In this document: positions 50,247-62,693 of the stretch, piece by piece
How positions within the stretch are numbered: the first letter of the stretch is position 1
How the letters are laid out: every line of letters begins with the position of its first letter
NCBI GenBank assembly: GCA_040285825.1
Contig: JAUPSS010000002.1
Location: forward strand, 2,480,001 to 2,544,000
DNA from: Eukaryota sp. TZLM1-RC
Lineage: Eukaryota; Metamonada: BaSk clade
Length of the DNA: 64,000 bases
Direction of reading: 5' to 3'
Notes under the pieces: generated by a model
Databases searched by the model: none
Seen by the model: the letters and a program-made list of their open reading frames with translations, nothing else
What the model was told of the DNA's origin: nothing
Made by a program: the position numbers and the translations under genes

Positions 50247-51808
50247 AACTCATCCTAAGGTTACATCTGTTATCATTTATAATTTAAACAAACTTTCACA
50301 CCACTGAAAACGTTTACAAAAGTGTTCTCTTTTCTTTTATTTTTGAGACTGTAATACGGTGACTTGAATAAATGAAGCAAACAACATTTCACAGTTATAG
50401 ACTTTCTTCTATCCTTTATTAGTGTACAATTATTCAAAAAAAATGGCCCTGTGGCGGTGATTCACACAAATTCAGTACATTCTGTTCTGTCTATTGTTTG
50501 TTTGATTGTTTCAGGAGCTGATCCGAATCATTTGTTTTCATGAATTTGGATCCATGATAGTAGATTCATGTTTTTGGTCATTTCAAGGTTAACTAACAAC
50601 TTACATTATCAACGATAGAATATCACTGTTGTTGTTCAAACGTTTTTGGATAGTTTTTACAACAATTAGCGGTTTAGCTTTTGTAAAAGTTACCATTGTT
50701 TATCTGTTCACATTTATCGCAACATTCACTATGTTTTGGCTTTCTATTCAGATCCAATGAAGTTCACGTAAGTATGCACAGCAACAAATAAACAAGAGAA
50801 TCTGCAATACCAGAACTAAAGGTTGCTTGATTCAGCTAAACTACTTTTACATTTCAATTAAATCAGTTTACATCAACAAAATCCGTTTCTTCTCAAAAAT
50901 TTAGACTCACATGTTATCTGCACCGAAGTTCAAAAGGTAAGAAGAAGGCGGTTTCTGCAAAAGACAGTTTGATGTCACGTCATGGGAATCAAACTTGAAT
51001 CACTCCAATAATGAATTGTTGGTTCAATACACTATTTAAGTTGCATTTTGCAGACAAAACCCACTTATGGCAAAGTCACTGCTAATTTGCAAAATGATTA
51101 TCTCTCGAAAATTCAGATTTGCTCAACAGCCACAGAATGACCCTAAAAAGTCAAATCTTGGTAATCAGGTACAGTAAATTCAGATTAAAATTTCAGTCAC
51201 ACGGCTGTGACACTCATTCGAGTTAGTTCTGACACTATATATTCTACCATTGAATTGTATGACATTGTGTTTTTCAATATGCTGGATAAAAAAAGTGATA
51301 CTATTAACTTCAAAGTCTGTCACAAAATCGGTATTGTGTAAGTAATTTTGTTGGTATTGTTGTCACTAATACTGTTGGTTTATTTTGAAAGGTAGTGAAG
51401 GATGATCTCATGGTGCAATTGGCCCAGAATGTGGCATTTTATGAATAACATTAATTCTGTTCCAATTTCAACAATTCAATAATCAGCTGATAACAGGTTC
51501 AAAATCAAAAAATTTTCTCTACAAAATCATAGTAATAGCTGAATCTCAACAAAAGGGTGGCCGAGTACATGCCTTCGAAAAGGAATTTCCTAACTTAAAC
51601 ACCATCTACTATTGCTGACTGATGAGAACATTCACATATCAGACCTTGAATTAGGAACTACTTTTGAGAAAAAGAAAGCTGAGTCAAACCCATGAAACCC
51701 CCGATGCATTGAATTCGATAAAAACAGTTTAACAACAACACAAAGGAGAAAAATTAAGGTCAAAAAAACTAACAAAGCTAATAAATGAAGGAAAAGCGTT
51801 AAAACAAT
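50247..51808. other. Gene-free stretch of 1.56 kb
   Basis: No ORF, transposon block or RNA signature recognised on either strand. The left end is 3' flank with AATAAA-type signals (GAATAAATGAAG near 50370). Confidence 0.5.
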
Positions 51809-52483
51809 TTAAACAGCTACGGTCTTCGATTTATAAAACGAAACAAACTCTTTGCAAGAATTGCGTGTTTCCAATCTAAGAGCAAAATCGTCCGCAAATG
51901 CATTGACCTTAGCCACAATTGATCTTATGTAGTTGTCAATTGGCATGAATGTTAGAATAACAGTCCACATAGCACACAAAGACTCAATGGCCCAGAGTTT
52001 GTTTGGTCTCATAATCAGTTCACTTGTGACTTTGGCGATAGTAGCTGGGTTGACGATCTTGAACTTCAACAAGTGACCAATAAAAGCGACGCTGTTGATG
52101 ATGACATCGCCCATTTCGGAAGTTTCAGTAACTGTGAATTGATCTTCAACAAAGAACGACTCAAACCCATCTTTCACAAAACCTAGAAGGAGGGATCGAA
52201 ACTCCTGTGATATTTGACACAAATCATTGGCAAGCTCGGCAAACAAAGGCTGTATTTCGGCATCACTAGTGACTTCATCTAGTAAAACTGCCACAGTCTC
52301 TGAAAGTAAAGTGTCATATTGTTCATCATCAAGATATTGTGCTGTGTCCTGGCGCTTCAGAAGTTTAATGATTTCGGGAATAAGGATGGACTTGTTGTTG
52401 TCAGTTAGACTGGTGATCATCTCTGTCATCTCTTCAATTACAACACTATAGACAGCATCAGAATCATTTTGCTCGTTATCCAT
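51809..52483 (-). CDS. Short MIF4G-domain protein (eIF4G-like), 224 aa
   Basis: The whole protein fits an MIF4G HEAT-type domain. EIQPLFAELANDLCQISQEFRSLLLGF matches the F-x-x-x-YA-x-L...F-x-x-x-L-L region. VIINSVAFIGHLLKFKIV matches G-N-I-x-F-I-G-E-L-x-x-x-x-x-L. LWAIESLCAMWTVI matches the helix-5 block. MIF4G domains bind eIF4A and RNA in translation initiation, or act in splicing and NMD. No eIF4E-binding or MA3 region is present, so it resembles PAIP1-like or mini-eIF4G proteins. The acidic N-terminal 20 residues are disordered. A LINE lineage A tail ends about 60 bp upstream of the ATG. Confidence 0.75.
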   Translation of the reverse strand: MDNEQNDSDAVYSVVIEEMTEMITSLTDNNKSILIPEIIKLLKRQDTAQYLDDEQYDTLLSETVAVLLDEVTSDAEIQPLFAELANDLCQISQEFRSLLLGFVKDGFESFFVEDQFTVTETSEMGDVIINSVAFIGHLLKFKIVNPATIAKVTSELIMRPNKLWAIESLCAMWTVILTFMPIDNYIRSIVAKVNAFADDFALRLETRNSCKEFVSFYKSKTVAV

Positions 52484-52544
52484 TTGGTCTTTGGTGGTGA
52501 AAATTGGTATTTATTTGTCAAATTCAACTTTTCTCACATTAATT

Positions 52545-54774
52545 TATTTATTGAACATGCACACTTAATTAAATTAACTCATAACTAATGGGACGACTAT
52601 CATTGAACCAAGATTTCCTCTACAAAATCTTGATCTACTTGCTGTCTAGCTAAAGCTTCTCTAATTCGATTGAAAAACCGAAATAATCTATTAATAATGG
52701 CAAATTGAATCCGTGAACGCCATAAAAAAATATCAAATCTTTTCATTGTTTTTTCTTGCACCATTTTTTGGAAGTCATCCAAAAAAGTTTCTGCTTCAAC
52801 TGATAATCTTCCATTTATCGAAAATGGGAAAGCAATAAAAACCAGCTGTGTATTTCTATCGACATTAGCATCTTCAATATCTTTATTATATTTTCTATGT
52901 TTCTCTTTTGCTTTAAAATCCAGAGCAGCCACAGGATTAAGTTTTCTTCTGTGAACCAAAGTATCATTTGCAACATTACATGAGACAAAGTCAACAATAG
53001 CTTCAGAATTATCAATCCAATCACAGTATACATCACCTCTATCATCAGAACCAAAATTATTCAGAGAAAGTGTTTCCTTCAGCAGGGGCTCTTTGATACA
53101 CGATATCCTTGCAGTTTGTGCCATATTGAAAACAGTGTCTCTAACAGCATCATGTAATGAAGAACGATAAGTTATCAATTTAGAGCAATTCAGAGCATGG
53201 CTCAAAGTGAGTCGAGGTGAATTCGAACAAATACATTTTTCTTTTGATAATAATTGATTAATGGGGATGTTCAAATATAATCTCATTTTTGTTACAAATG
53301 CTTCATTAGTGGCACACAACCCAAATCTTCGTGGTACAATAGTTACAAAAAGTGAAGAATCTGACGACTTGTTTTCACAAACACCCTTTTCCAATAACAA
53401 TGAGTGAAGATCTTGATTTAAAACAGCCGAGCTGCATATATTATTATAAAGTTCTTTTTCATACATTCCAGTCAATCGTTTCTGTAATGTTCGAAGAGTG
53501 TACTTCAAATTTAAAACATTTTTTTTCTGGAATATTGCCATTGAATGATTGGGGAAAACATCGACCCCATTTTTCTACATCAATTTTTGAAATTTCTTCA
53601 TTTAATGCAAAAACAGTGGAACTTTGCGTTGTCATCAATAAATCTTCCCAATCTGCAAATCTTTCGGAAAACTCAAAGATTGCATTTCTGCATCCACCAA
53701 CAAAAGCACACGATGTAAGAATAGAAGCCTTCGTCCACCCTAAACCGCCATAATGTGGACTAAGGTAAGCATGATCTGGATTTTGAAACATTTTACATCC
53801 CAGTAATTGAGACAAAACTTTTGCACGTAACTCATTAAATTTCTGAGCCAAAGATCTAGTGACGAGAGGATTTGTAGATCGAAATATATGATTAAAATTG
53901 GAACTAAAACACAGTCTTATAATGGTAAATTTGATGTGTTTTTTTATATCTAAATTCATCATTCGGTCAATTTTGTAAGAAATTGAGTTCAACTTTTCAA
54001 ACAATTTTTTGGTAATTTCATCATTATTTCCTAAAAACGAACCCAAATGCCGAATAGCATCAATTGAATATAATTTGGCTTGAATTTCAATACCATCAAC
54101 TATTTTGGAAACTGGAGAATTCGATAACAAAACACATTTAAGTAAATTGAGTCGGAGACCAATTTTGGTAAATAATTCTTTAAAAATACAGTTGCTTGTT
54201 TCACAATATTTAAATCACCAATAAGCACAACATCATCCATATATGCAATCATTTTTAGTGAAGGAAACATCTCTTGAATTTGCACTAAAATAGGATGAAT
54301 GGCCAAACAAAACAAAAGAGGCCCTAACGGATCTCCTTGCTTTACACCACTTGATGAACTCAAAATGTTGTTACCAAAATGTAAATTTGAATATGTGCAA
54401 TATGTTGATTGAAAATACGGTATTAATTCCGGCATATATTGCAATAGAGCACCATGGATACTGCGACGACTTAGTGAAATGAATGCATTACTAAAATCCA
54501 ATGACATACAAACATTGGATTCATTTTGGCGAAATAGTACATCAGTAGCAAATATCGCTGAAGAGACTCCTTCAGTGGTATTAATTCCATATTGAAAGGG
54601 TAATAAAATCTTTTTTGCTTTCTCATTGAACCTGCTCAAGCAACACGCAGAAAAAATATTTTGTAAGCTCTCAGAGACTGCAATAGGTCGAACATCCATT
54701 TTTGAATTTTTGACAAGTGCAGTCAAACTTGAACTTCTTAATTCTTCTGGATATCTGAGTTGGCTTGCTTGAAT
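52545..54774 (-). mobile_element. LINE lineage A, most complete RT to C-terminus copy
   Basis: Three ORFs (54100-54792, 53459-54130, 52600-53541) are separated by two frameshifts. The RT palm has SLDFSNAFISLSRR, SSSGVKQGDPLGPLLFCLA and AYMDDVVLIG. After the thumb come CICSNSPRLTLSHALNC (C-x-C...H...C, as in RLE-type LINEs) and HDAVRD. GSDDRGDVYCDW, EAIVDFVSCNV and KAKEKHRKY resemble the PD-(D/E)XK core of R2-type endonucleases. A lineage-specific end (FIAFPFSINGRLS...FVEEILVQ) and the AATAAATA tail complete it. No APE endonuclease is present. It is truncated before the RT fingers. Confidence 0.9.
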
Positions 54775-55055
54775 GCTGAATCTCACACTCATTTTGTCCG
54801 TTGTCCATTTACTTTCTCTTTAGAAGGTACGCTTGGACCATTTGCTTTATCTTTTTGGATGATTTTGTTGAAATTGTAAAACAACGTACAGGAAGAATTT
54901 TTACAAAACGTTTTGGCAGAACAGAATTGTATTTTCAATTTTGAAAGGTGTTGTCCCGTTATTGTCTTCTGCTTTATTATCTCTTCATCGCTTTTATGAA
55001 GGAAAAACTTCCAGTCAATTTTTGTTGGCTGATTATGAAGATTTAGAAATCTAGT
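54775..55055 (+). mobile_element. LINE lineage B, C-terminal end
   Basis: AESHTHFVRCPFTFSLEGTLGPFALS and FWQNRI-like codons match lineage B at 26970-27246. The copy begins where the minus-strand lineage A copy starts, so one inserted into the other or both share a breakpoint. Confidence 0.7.
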
Positions 55056-56407
55056 TTTTTGTTCACTTTTTTGATAGTGATAAAATAAACATTCTCATTT
55101 TGACCAGGAGGTTCATCGTGACTCTTGTCCCCTTTCCTGCTGTTATCCAAATTTTGGATTTCTTTGGTAACGCTTGGAGGTTCCTCACTTGAGATGATAT
55201 CAGAAGTGGATGAAGAAGAAGTTATATGTGTATAACCAGTCGTGTACTGCTGCTCCTTCACTTCCTTCACCCTCTGTTCCAACGTTAGAACTGTTGGTGT
55301 TTACTAACGCGCTATATTTACTTTGTTCGCTTGGAGTAAGAAAACTCTTCCTGCAAGGGAGGGTCTCCAAGGAATTGCACGGAAAAGGTGCGTACAATTC
55401 TGAATCATCATCACCGTGATGAAAACTCCCCTTATTGGGGAGGTGACTTCCTTTCTGAAAGGCAAGGCTCTTCTTAGCGGGAAGTTCACTCTCCTGAGAA
55501 GGATTACTCTTCCCGAAAAAAGGATTACTCTTCTTTGTAGGAGGACTTTCCTGGTGAGGTGGATTGCTGTTGATGTCATGGCCGACTAAGCCATTAATTA
55601 ATGATGCTGTTCGGTGTGACATCTACAGATATAGAAAGAGATAAGATAATTTATTAGATTCACCGGCCATTATAAAGGCCATTACTAGTGAAGTATCTAT
55701 GACAATAAATGTACTAGACTAATTGTCCAAAGTACAACATTTCATAATAAAAATATTCACCTGATGCATCAAAAATTATTCCCACAACAGATTCATACCA
55801 CTGTTCCCACCACCCAGCTAAGGAAGATGGCATGTGGAAAACGCCATGATCATAAATATCGAGAAAAGCTTTTGGGTTTGGACATTCCAGCTCTTTGGCT
55901 GTGGCAATCAAAATCTTTTTCTCTCGAAGTAGGAAACAAAGAAGCATGCATGGCTTCAGAATTGATTGCAAGATTTTTGCAAATATCTTTTATTATACGG
56001 GAATGGCAACTGTGTGTCTCTCCATTGCAGTAGACACTGGATACAGAAATTATCTTCAGGTAAGGCTGAAACATAGTTACCAAAACATTGGACTGAAAGT
56101 TAAGATCATAAGGAGATTCAATAGGTCTTTGCTTTTTATTAGTGAACCAGTCTTTCATTGAGAAAACATCAGTGGTAGTATGCCTAAAATTTTGATCTGT
56201 AAGAGCAAATGCCAAATCAGGATAAGAGTTGATAAACTCTCTGGTAAATAGGGAAGTGTAACGCATTATTTTATCAGCTGCGTTCAAATGGCTCCGAATC
56301 CACTTGATGTTGGATCGTGGAAAGAATTGTGAGATACTAGCAGAGAGAGTAATAGCAGTAGTGGGAGTATTTGGTGTAACCATATCCAGATCATCTTGAT
56401 TTGACAT
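55056..56407 (-). pseudogene. Unrecognised split gene
   Basis: Starting at ATG 56407, a frame encodes IKWIRSHLNAADKIMRYTSL, SYPDLAFALTDQNFRH and FQPYLKIISVSSVYCNG. Near 55960 it switches frame into KKILIATAKELECPNPKAF and MPSSLAGWWEQWYESVVGII. After a possible GTGAAT...TGTAG intron, Ser/Pro/Lys-rich low-complexity blocks at 55622-55056 continue in two frames (SNPFFGKSNPSQESELPAKK). I do not recognise it. It is either a gene with introns or a decayed transposon protein. The hAT element begins 32 bp upstream of the ATG. Confidence 0.35.
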
Positions 56408-56453
56408 ATTGAATTTGTAAAAGGAGTAGTTTATTACGAAGTTGGGCAAAACT

Positions 56454-56575
56454 CGACTCGAACTCGACTCGAACACGAAATTGGAAAAATGGTAACTCGA
56501 ACTGGACTCGAACTCGACTTGAACAACTCCAACTCCACTCGTACTCGAGATCAAAAATTCTTACTCGACTCGAAC
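56454..56575. repeat. Left subterminal ACTCGA array of the hAT element
   Basis: About a dozen ACTCGA/ACTCGT hexamers at 5-12 bp intervals, matched by a similar array at the other end. These are typical transposase-binding repeats of hAT ends. Confidence 0.8.
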
Positions 56576-56706
56576 TCGAAATCAAAAGTTTCAACTTGAA
56601 AACGGCAATTAGCAAAACGAAATGGTATAAAAATCAGTATTTAGGCAAACATAACAACTTTTATTGATGCAATTAAAACATAACACAGCCTCCCAACACT
56701 AGAAGT

Positions 56707-58582
56707 CTATTCTTCGTTCTTCTTCCATGATTTTAAACACATAACTGCCTCAATCATCTCATCAGACAACAAATTTCGTTTGTCAGTAACCATATTACCC
56801 GCAAGTGAAAAAAGACTTTCAGATGCGACAGATGATGCTTGGATTGATAAATAGTCCCGAGCCATTCGAGCTAATCTTGGAAAGCGAACCTTGGTGATGT
56901 TCCACCATTGTAGAATGTTTGTTGAAATGGGTACAAGTTCTTCTCTTTCGTAAGCCATTATTTCAGTGACCATTGGTTGAGCAAGATTTTGTTCTTGTCC
57001 CCTTTGTGTCGCCAACATCTGTGCTTCTGCCCAGAAATAATTAATAGGTTCTTCTACTCTCATTGGAACTACAGTTTCGGGATATTCGTCTTCAAAGATT
57101 TGCAAAAGACGTTGTTTGTGCTCTTGAGTGTTGATAAAACGGGAGAGCAAACGACCTTTCACTCTAGGATCGAGAAAAGCTGCAACATATGCTGTATAAT
57201 CAACATCAAAGCTGTATAATTCTTCTCTATACTTCAAAAACGTTTTTTTTCATTTCCTCACAGCACTCCATGAACCAATTTTTGCTTTCGTTCTGTTCTT
57301 CATAAGTCAAAATGTGGTTTTCTAACGTACTGAAAATTAAATCCACCGACGAGAGAGTTGGTTGCTGACTTTTAGATAGTTCATTAGTGGCATCATAAAA
57401 TATTTCCAGAAAGTCCATCAGCAATTTGAGTTGCATTTTCTCATTTGCTGAGACCTGAAGAGAGAGCAGCCGTTCGTCCTCTGAGTCTACTATCATGGAG
57501 TCTATGATTTCAACAATTCTCAAAAAACTTTTCAACATTAAAAAAGTAGAAGACCAGCGAGTTGCAACGTCTTGCCGTAACGAAAATTTATGTAATTCTT
57601 CAAACTGATCTTCAATCTCCTGAACCATGTAAGGAGACCTGTGCAAAAATTCGGCAAGTGAACGAATCTTACGGATGACTTGCTCCACTTTCTGGACACC
57701 AGCCTGAACTATCAGATTGATGATGTGAGAGGCACAACGTTGATGCTGAAAAGCAGGTAGGACAGATGTCAACATTTTCAAACCACTGACGTAGTTTGTC
57801 CCGTTATTTGTTGTAATAGCCATCAACTTGCCCACTTTCAGTTGATCCAGCATCTTTTCCATAATAAAAGCAATCCTTTAGGTGTTGTGAGGATATGCAA
57901 AAGCTCTCATATCTGCCACAATGGACTTTTGTTCAAATGCGGCTGTGATGAAATGAACCGTTAAACTTATGAACGGGATATTGTTAGGAGAAGTCCATAA
58001 GTCGGTAGTAAAACTGACAGCTTCATATCTTAGCATGTCTATCAAGATTTCTGACTTCGTAATATATGCGTCCTGAATGCGTCTTCCCAATGTTCTTCTA
58101 CTAATGAGTTGATACTTTTTACCAAGAATAAAACGGAACAAAGAAATGAATCTAGGAGATTCTATCAGCCGGAAAGGTACATTGTCACACACGAAGACAT
58201 CCACAAGTAGATCTTCAAACGTTTGCTGTTGTGTAGGAGACAACTGAAGCGAAAATGGTTGTTCTAAGTAATTGGTGACAGCTGGCTGAGGTTGTAGATC
58301 CTCTTCAGGGGGAGAGATGTCGAAATTAGGGTGTTTCTTAGCGTAGTGTGCAATAAGAACAGAAACTGATGTTGAAAGGGCATAAGTTTGTTCAAGGCAA
58401 TGATTACAAACACGACGCTCTTCAATGACAAGCCCATCGTAGAAAAACTTATAAACACCATAGTGATTCAGGATTTTATGACTCTTTTTGGTGTCTGGAG
58501 GACAAACATTGTATGAAAAACCCTCAGAAAGCTTATCAAGACGGTGTTTAAGTGAACCTCTTTTATTCCAGGGAACATGCAT
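56707..58582 (-). pseudogene. hAT transposase, interrupted
   Basis: The N-terminus has a BED-type finger (CNHC...HYAKKH). FTTDLWTS holds the first catalytic Asp. ITTNNGTNYVSG is the second block, where hATs usually have T-D-N, so Asp is Asn here. CASHIINLIV and RWSSTFLML follow. The C-terminal dimerisation domain is FPRLARMARDYLSIQASSVASESLFSLAG...RNLLSDEMIEAVMCLKSW with the conserved Glu. An in-frame TAA at 57878-57880 and a shift near 57235 inactivate it. Confidence 0.85.
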
Positions 58583-58612
58583 TGAAAAAAACTAGATTTG
58601 ATACCAGATTTC

Positions 58613-58745
58613 GAGTCGAGTAAAACTCGAACTCAACTCAAACTCGAGTCTGGAAAAATCACAACTTGAACTCAACTCGAACTCCACTCGAACTCGACTC
58701 GACTGGAGTCAAGTTCGAGTGAAGTCGCAAATCGAAATTTCGAGT
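58613..58745. repeat. Right subterminal ACTCGA array of the hAT element
   Basis: GAGTCGAGTAAAACTCGA and following copies mirror the left array. Confidence 0.8.
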
Positions 58746-58814
58746 CGATCTTTGTCCAACTTAGAATTTAATTCTAAAATTCAACTCTAAAAATTCACTA
58801 AGTTAGTGAATTGA

Positions 58815-59998
58815 AAGCATTACTAAAATCCAATGACATACAAACATTGGATTCATTTTGGCGAAATAAGACATCAGTAGCAAATATCGCTGAAGAGACT
58901 CCATCTGTAGTATTTATACCATATTGAAAGGGTAATAAATTTTTTTGCTTTCTCGTTAAACCTGCTTAGGTAACACGCAGAAAAAATATTGTGTAAGCTC
59001 TCAGAGAGTGCAATAGGACGAACATCCCTTTTTGAATTTTTGACAAGTGCAGTCAAACGAGAACTTCTTAATTCTTCTGGGTATTTGAGTTGACCACATA
59101 ATATTTTGTTGAAAAATTTGGTCAATATACCAAGACAATCTTCTGAAGAAATAATCGCGGCTTTTACATGATCAATAGTTAAACCAGAAAGTCCGGCAGA
59201 CTTACCAAGTGGTCTCTTTTTGATCACCGAAAAAACTTCTGATGGCATCAATGGAAAACTTTCCCAGTATGTGCCATAAAAATTTTGATCCATTATAGGG
59301 TCTTCATAAGGATGAAGTATTTTTAGTTTATCTATTGTATTTTCATTGTTGGGTGCTTTAACTCCGGGACTTAAAGCTGACAAAGCCTTGGACCATTTGT
59401 TGTCAAAGCATTTGTCTTCAAAAATTTTACTTAATTTCTCGGATGATTGATTTCTCGGTGCTATATTAGTTAAATCTTCGGAATTATTTACAAAATTTTG
59501 TTCAAAAGGAGGACAAAAAGAACCAAAATAATATTCCCAAATAATATTGATAGCATACTTTCCTTTACATAATTGATCCAAAAATCTTTGAAAAACGAAA
59601 GCAAATTCATTGCATTTGGTCGGATGAATTTCTTGAGGTATTCTTATGGCAGGATGGTAGTTATCAACTATGCGGCATTTCAAGCATCGATCAGAAGTTT
59701 TTCCTTTTGCATTTTTTCTAAAAGAAATACCACAATTGTTGCAAGTTTTGTGCTTCAATCGATTGCTAACTGGTTTTGCAACAACTTGTGGAGCATCATT
59801 TATGGGTTCTACCTTAGACTCTGTTCTTCTAATAAATTTTCTTTTACATTTTCTTTCAGAATTTGCCACATTATTTTTTCCAACATTGGGGCATGTTCGA
59901 GCATTATGTCCTTGTTGTCGACATTTTGAGCATCTGTAGGAGCGTGGCTTTGTTTTTGAACAAACTTTGTTTTCATCGTGATTTTCGAAAATTCTTGA
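58815..59998 (-). mobile_element. LINE lineage A, 5' half
   Basis: The minus strand starts with a zinc knuckle CSKCRQQGHNARTC (59891-59932). A basic stretch and a second zinc motif (CNNCGISFRKNAKGKTSDRC) follow, then about 150 linker residues. The RT fingers (VIKKRPLGKSAGLSGLTIDHVK; LTALVKNSKRDVRPIALSE) come next, up to the start of the palm. It is cut at 58815 next to the hAT end. Together with 52545-54774 it shows the full domain order of lineage A. No APE endonuclease lies upstream of RT. Confidence 0.85.
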
Positions 59999-59999
59999 T

Positions 60000-60879
60000 C
60001 AGAATTTTTTTGTCCAAAAATGAAGAGAGAAAAGGATGAGGAGGAGAGGTGGAAAGGACGTCTTGAGCATCTTGTTGTCTATCGTTCTTTCTTTTGACTC
60101 CATTAGAATCAGAAACTGATTCAGGCATCAACAAGAAAGAATAGAAGCAATGATCGCGGTTCAGCCAGGTTGTAAATTAAACGGTTATATGTAGAGGAAG
60201 GAAAAAAATCAACTTTTCTGGAATTCCAAGACTCAGAATTCCAGAAACAATGGAAGAACGGAAAAGAAACGTCGAATAGGTAATCAGTTTTCCTGAGCTT
60301 TATTATATTTCAGAGGCACTTTACGTTTTAATCAGCTGAAAATGCGTTATCTACATTGATTAAACTTATGAAATTTGTGCCAATTGTGTTTCAGAAGAAC
60401 TAATCCCAGTTTGTGTTTAATTCTATCTTTTATCATAAATCTGCTTAAGTTCAACAAGATTTCAAGTCTAACATACAATTCTAATGTTCTTAAAGTTTAT
60501 TTTTATAACAGCTGGTTTTCATCTATGTTTAAAGACACAGTATGAAAAATAAAGATTCCGATCTGGTCTTTCTACATCAATTTTTTTGGAAGTAAGAAAA
60601 ATGTTTGATTTCTAGTTCTTAACTGAAAATTATATCTTTGCATTATCATTTAGATTGATTAAAAGGTCTTTGCCCTTGAATGTCACCACTGGTCATTTGA
60701 ATTGTTTTGATAGGGGTAAGAATTCGATCTTCCAGATTTACTAAGTATTTCAATTTGGAATTTGAGTCCACATTCATTATATACTATCAGTTGTATTTTT
60801 CTACCATTAATTATCAATTGTGGATTTGATTCTTTTTTTATGTACTCTAATTTTATTGAAAAAAATTTCTATCTAGTAT
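60000..60879. other. Gene-free stretch, possibly LINE 5' UTR at its left end
   Basis: No gene recognised. The part next to 60000 may be the 5' leader of the lineage A copy; the rest is AT-rich. Confidence 0.35.
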
Positions 60880-62215
60880 TCAATATCCTCCAAACAAACA
60901 TCACTATGACCAAACCTACTCACAGCATTTCGTTCATATTCTACACCAATAGCTAAAAGAGCTTTAAAAATCATTATTGGAATAGACTTGAAAATGCAAA
61001 AAACAATTCTATTTAACCAGAAAGTGGAATTCACTTTTTACAAGATCTATTCCGTAAAACTTTCTTGAAATTTTCAAAAGAGTGTAACCCTGAAGGTCCA
61101 GTATTGCCAAAAAGAGAAATTGCAAACGGTACAAACTGATATTTCACATGACTCAATTTAATTGTGCCAATGGTTTTTTATATTCTTTTACTTTCCTTTT
61201 TTCGGCGTTAGATAGCGGAGAATCAGCGGAATACACCAAACGAGCAGCACAATTTTTGCAGACATCTACTGAGACAACATCCACAACATTGAGAACACCA
61301 TCGATCCCTAAAGCTTCTAATTCTGCCCTTCTTTTACCAAAGGAATCATCAGTTTGATCTGGAGATAGCTTACGAACTAAAAGTTTAATAAATGCCTCTA
61401 TATTGAAACTTTTACACATGGCATATAATTGATCACGAACTAAGTCATGAACAATTGAGCGATAATTCATAAAAAAATTTGCAGTTTAAAATATGGGAAT
61501 GCGTAATAACACTCTTGCAGCGACAAATTATATCATTTGGTAAAGAACAAAGCCTTAGAAAACATCTCATTCTCATTGCAGTGGTCCATTGGTGATCATT
61601 AAGTAGAAGGCCATAAATGTTGGGAATTTGGGAGATTAGGCAACTTGAGCAACTGTCTTCAAGATCAATCAAAAAGTTTGCAAAAACGGGATTTTTTTGT
61701 TTAGCCAAGCTAAGACGTACAATTTAATCCAAGTTTTCTAAAACTTTTAAGATTTTTTTTCTGCAATTTTGCAAAAGTCAGTAATAAGGAGAGCAAGCTT
61801 TTTGAAGGAAGTTCCACAATATCAGAGGGAAAACATTTAGACCAAATATTTGGTGAAAGAGTTTCAATTTCCTGTTGCAAAAAAATAAAATATGAGCTGT
61901 CACAGTTTTCAATGAAATCAATTTTTTCTGGAAAGCGATTCACAAATTGAAATATAAAATTCTTACCACCTCCATTAAAGGCAGCTTTACAAAGGTAGCC
62001 TGATTTATGAAAATCAACATCACCAAAATTTGTACCACAAAAAATGTGGCTTCGTAACTGAGATGCATCAATTTCCAATAATTTTGCTAAAAAATTGGTT
62101 CTTTGTTCATTCAAATTTCGACAAAATTCCAAAAAAAATGATGGTGATGTTGATTTCAAAATATGAGTAAACGTTCCAGACATTTCACATTTGATTCTTG
62201 ATTTCAATTTTTAGC
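60880..62215 (-). mobile_element. LINE lineage D, thumb to C-terminus
   Basis: Pieces at 61710-62207 (YLCKAAFNGGGKNFIFQFVNR; LSPNIWSKCFPSDIVELPSK), 61445-61708 (zinc-motif region) and 61153-61470 (IHDLVRDQLYAMCKSF-like codons; GIDGVLNVVDVVSVDVCKNCA) are consecutive. They end with the shared FVPFAISLFGNTG-type block. It is frameshifted and 5'-truncated. Confidence 0.8.
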
Positions 62216-62690
62216 GACCACTTAATAATATAGAATCATTACTCTTGTTTAGCTTGATAAAATAACACAGTTTTCAAGGCACCTAGAATTGCTGAATAAA
62301 AGTGCCTTGAAAGCTGGCCTATCTGTTTGAAAGTGAAACGTTGACTTTCAGTAATAACTCTTTTGTTTACAATGGTAGAAGTACACTTTCCAATTTTGAT
62401 CCATGTTCTTACAATGGAATATTTTTTGAATAAATGATTTATAAGTGATGCTTGTTCCTTATCAGGTTTCGCAAGAAGTAAAAAAAATCTATTTTGTTTG
62501 AATTTATTTTATTTTATTTATTTTTTGCACATTTTCAGACTCTTGAATTATAATCTTTATTTCTACGTCGGATGTGTACCGCGCACTCTATGACGTCTCG
62601 TTCCGACCTCGCTGACCAATTCCTCCTATTGGCTTTCAGAAAGGAACCGACAACTGCTGTTATTCTGACATCAGAAGCTTTCGCGCATTG
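62216..62690. other. Intergenic, nothing recognised
   Basis: AT-rich to 62560, then markedly more GC-rich. The GC-rich part may be mobile-element sequence. Confidence 0.3.
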
Positions 62691-62693
62691 TAA

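Larger units (their letters stand above)
56439..58762 (-). mobile_element. hAT-superfamily DNA transposon
   Basis: The ends are imperfect inverted repeats: AAGTTGGGCAAAACTCGACT at the left and, inverted, AAGTTGGACAAAGATCGACT at the right. Both ends carry arrays of ACTCGA-type subterminal repeats. The interior encodes a three-piece hAT transposase. An 8-bp target duplication was not found. The element lies next to a LINE lineage A piece that begins at 58815. Confidence 0.85.

Noticed and set aside
55895-56161. Plus-strand 88-codon frame
   Set aside because: Opposite-strand shadow of the better-supported frame starting at 56407.
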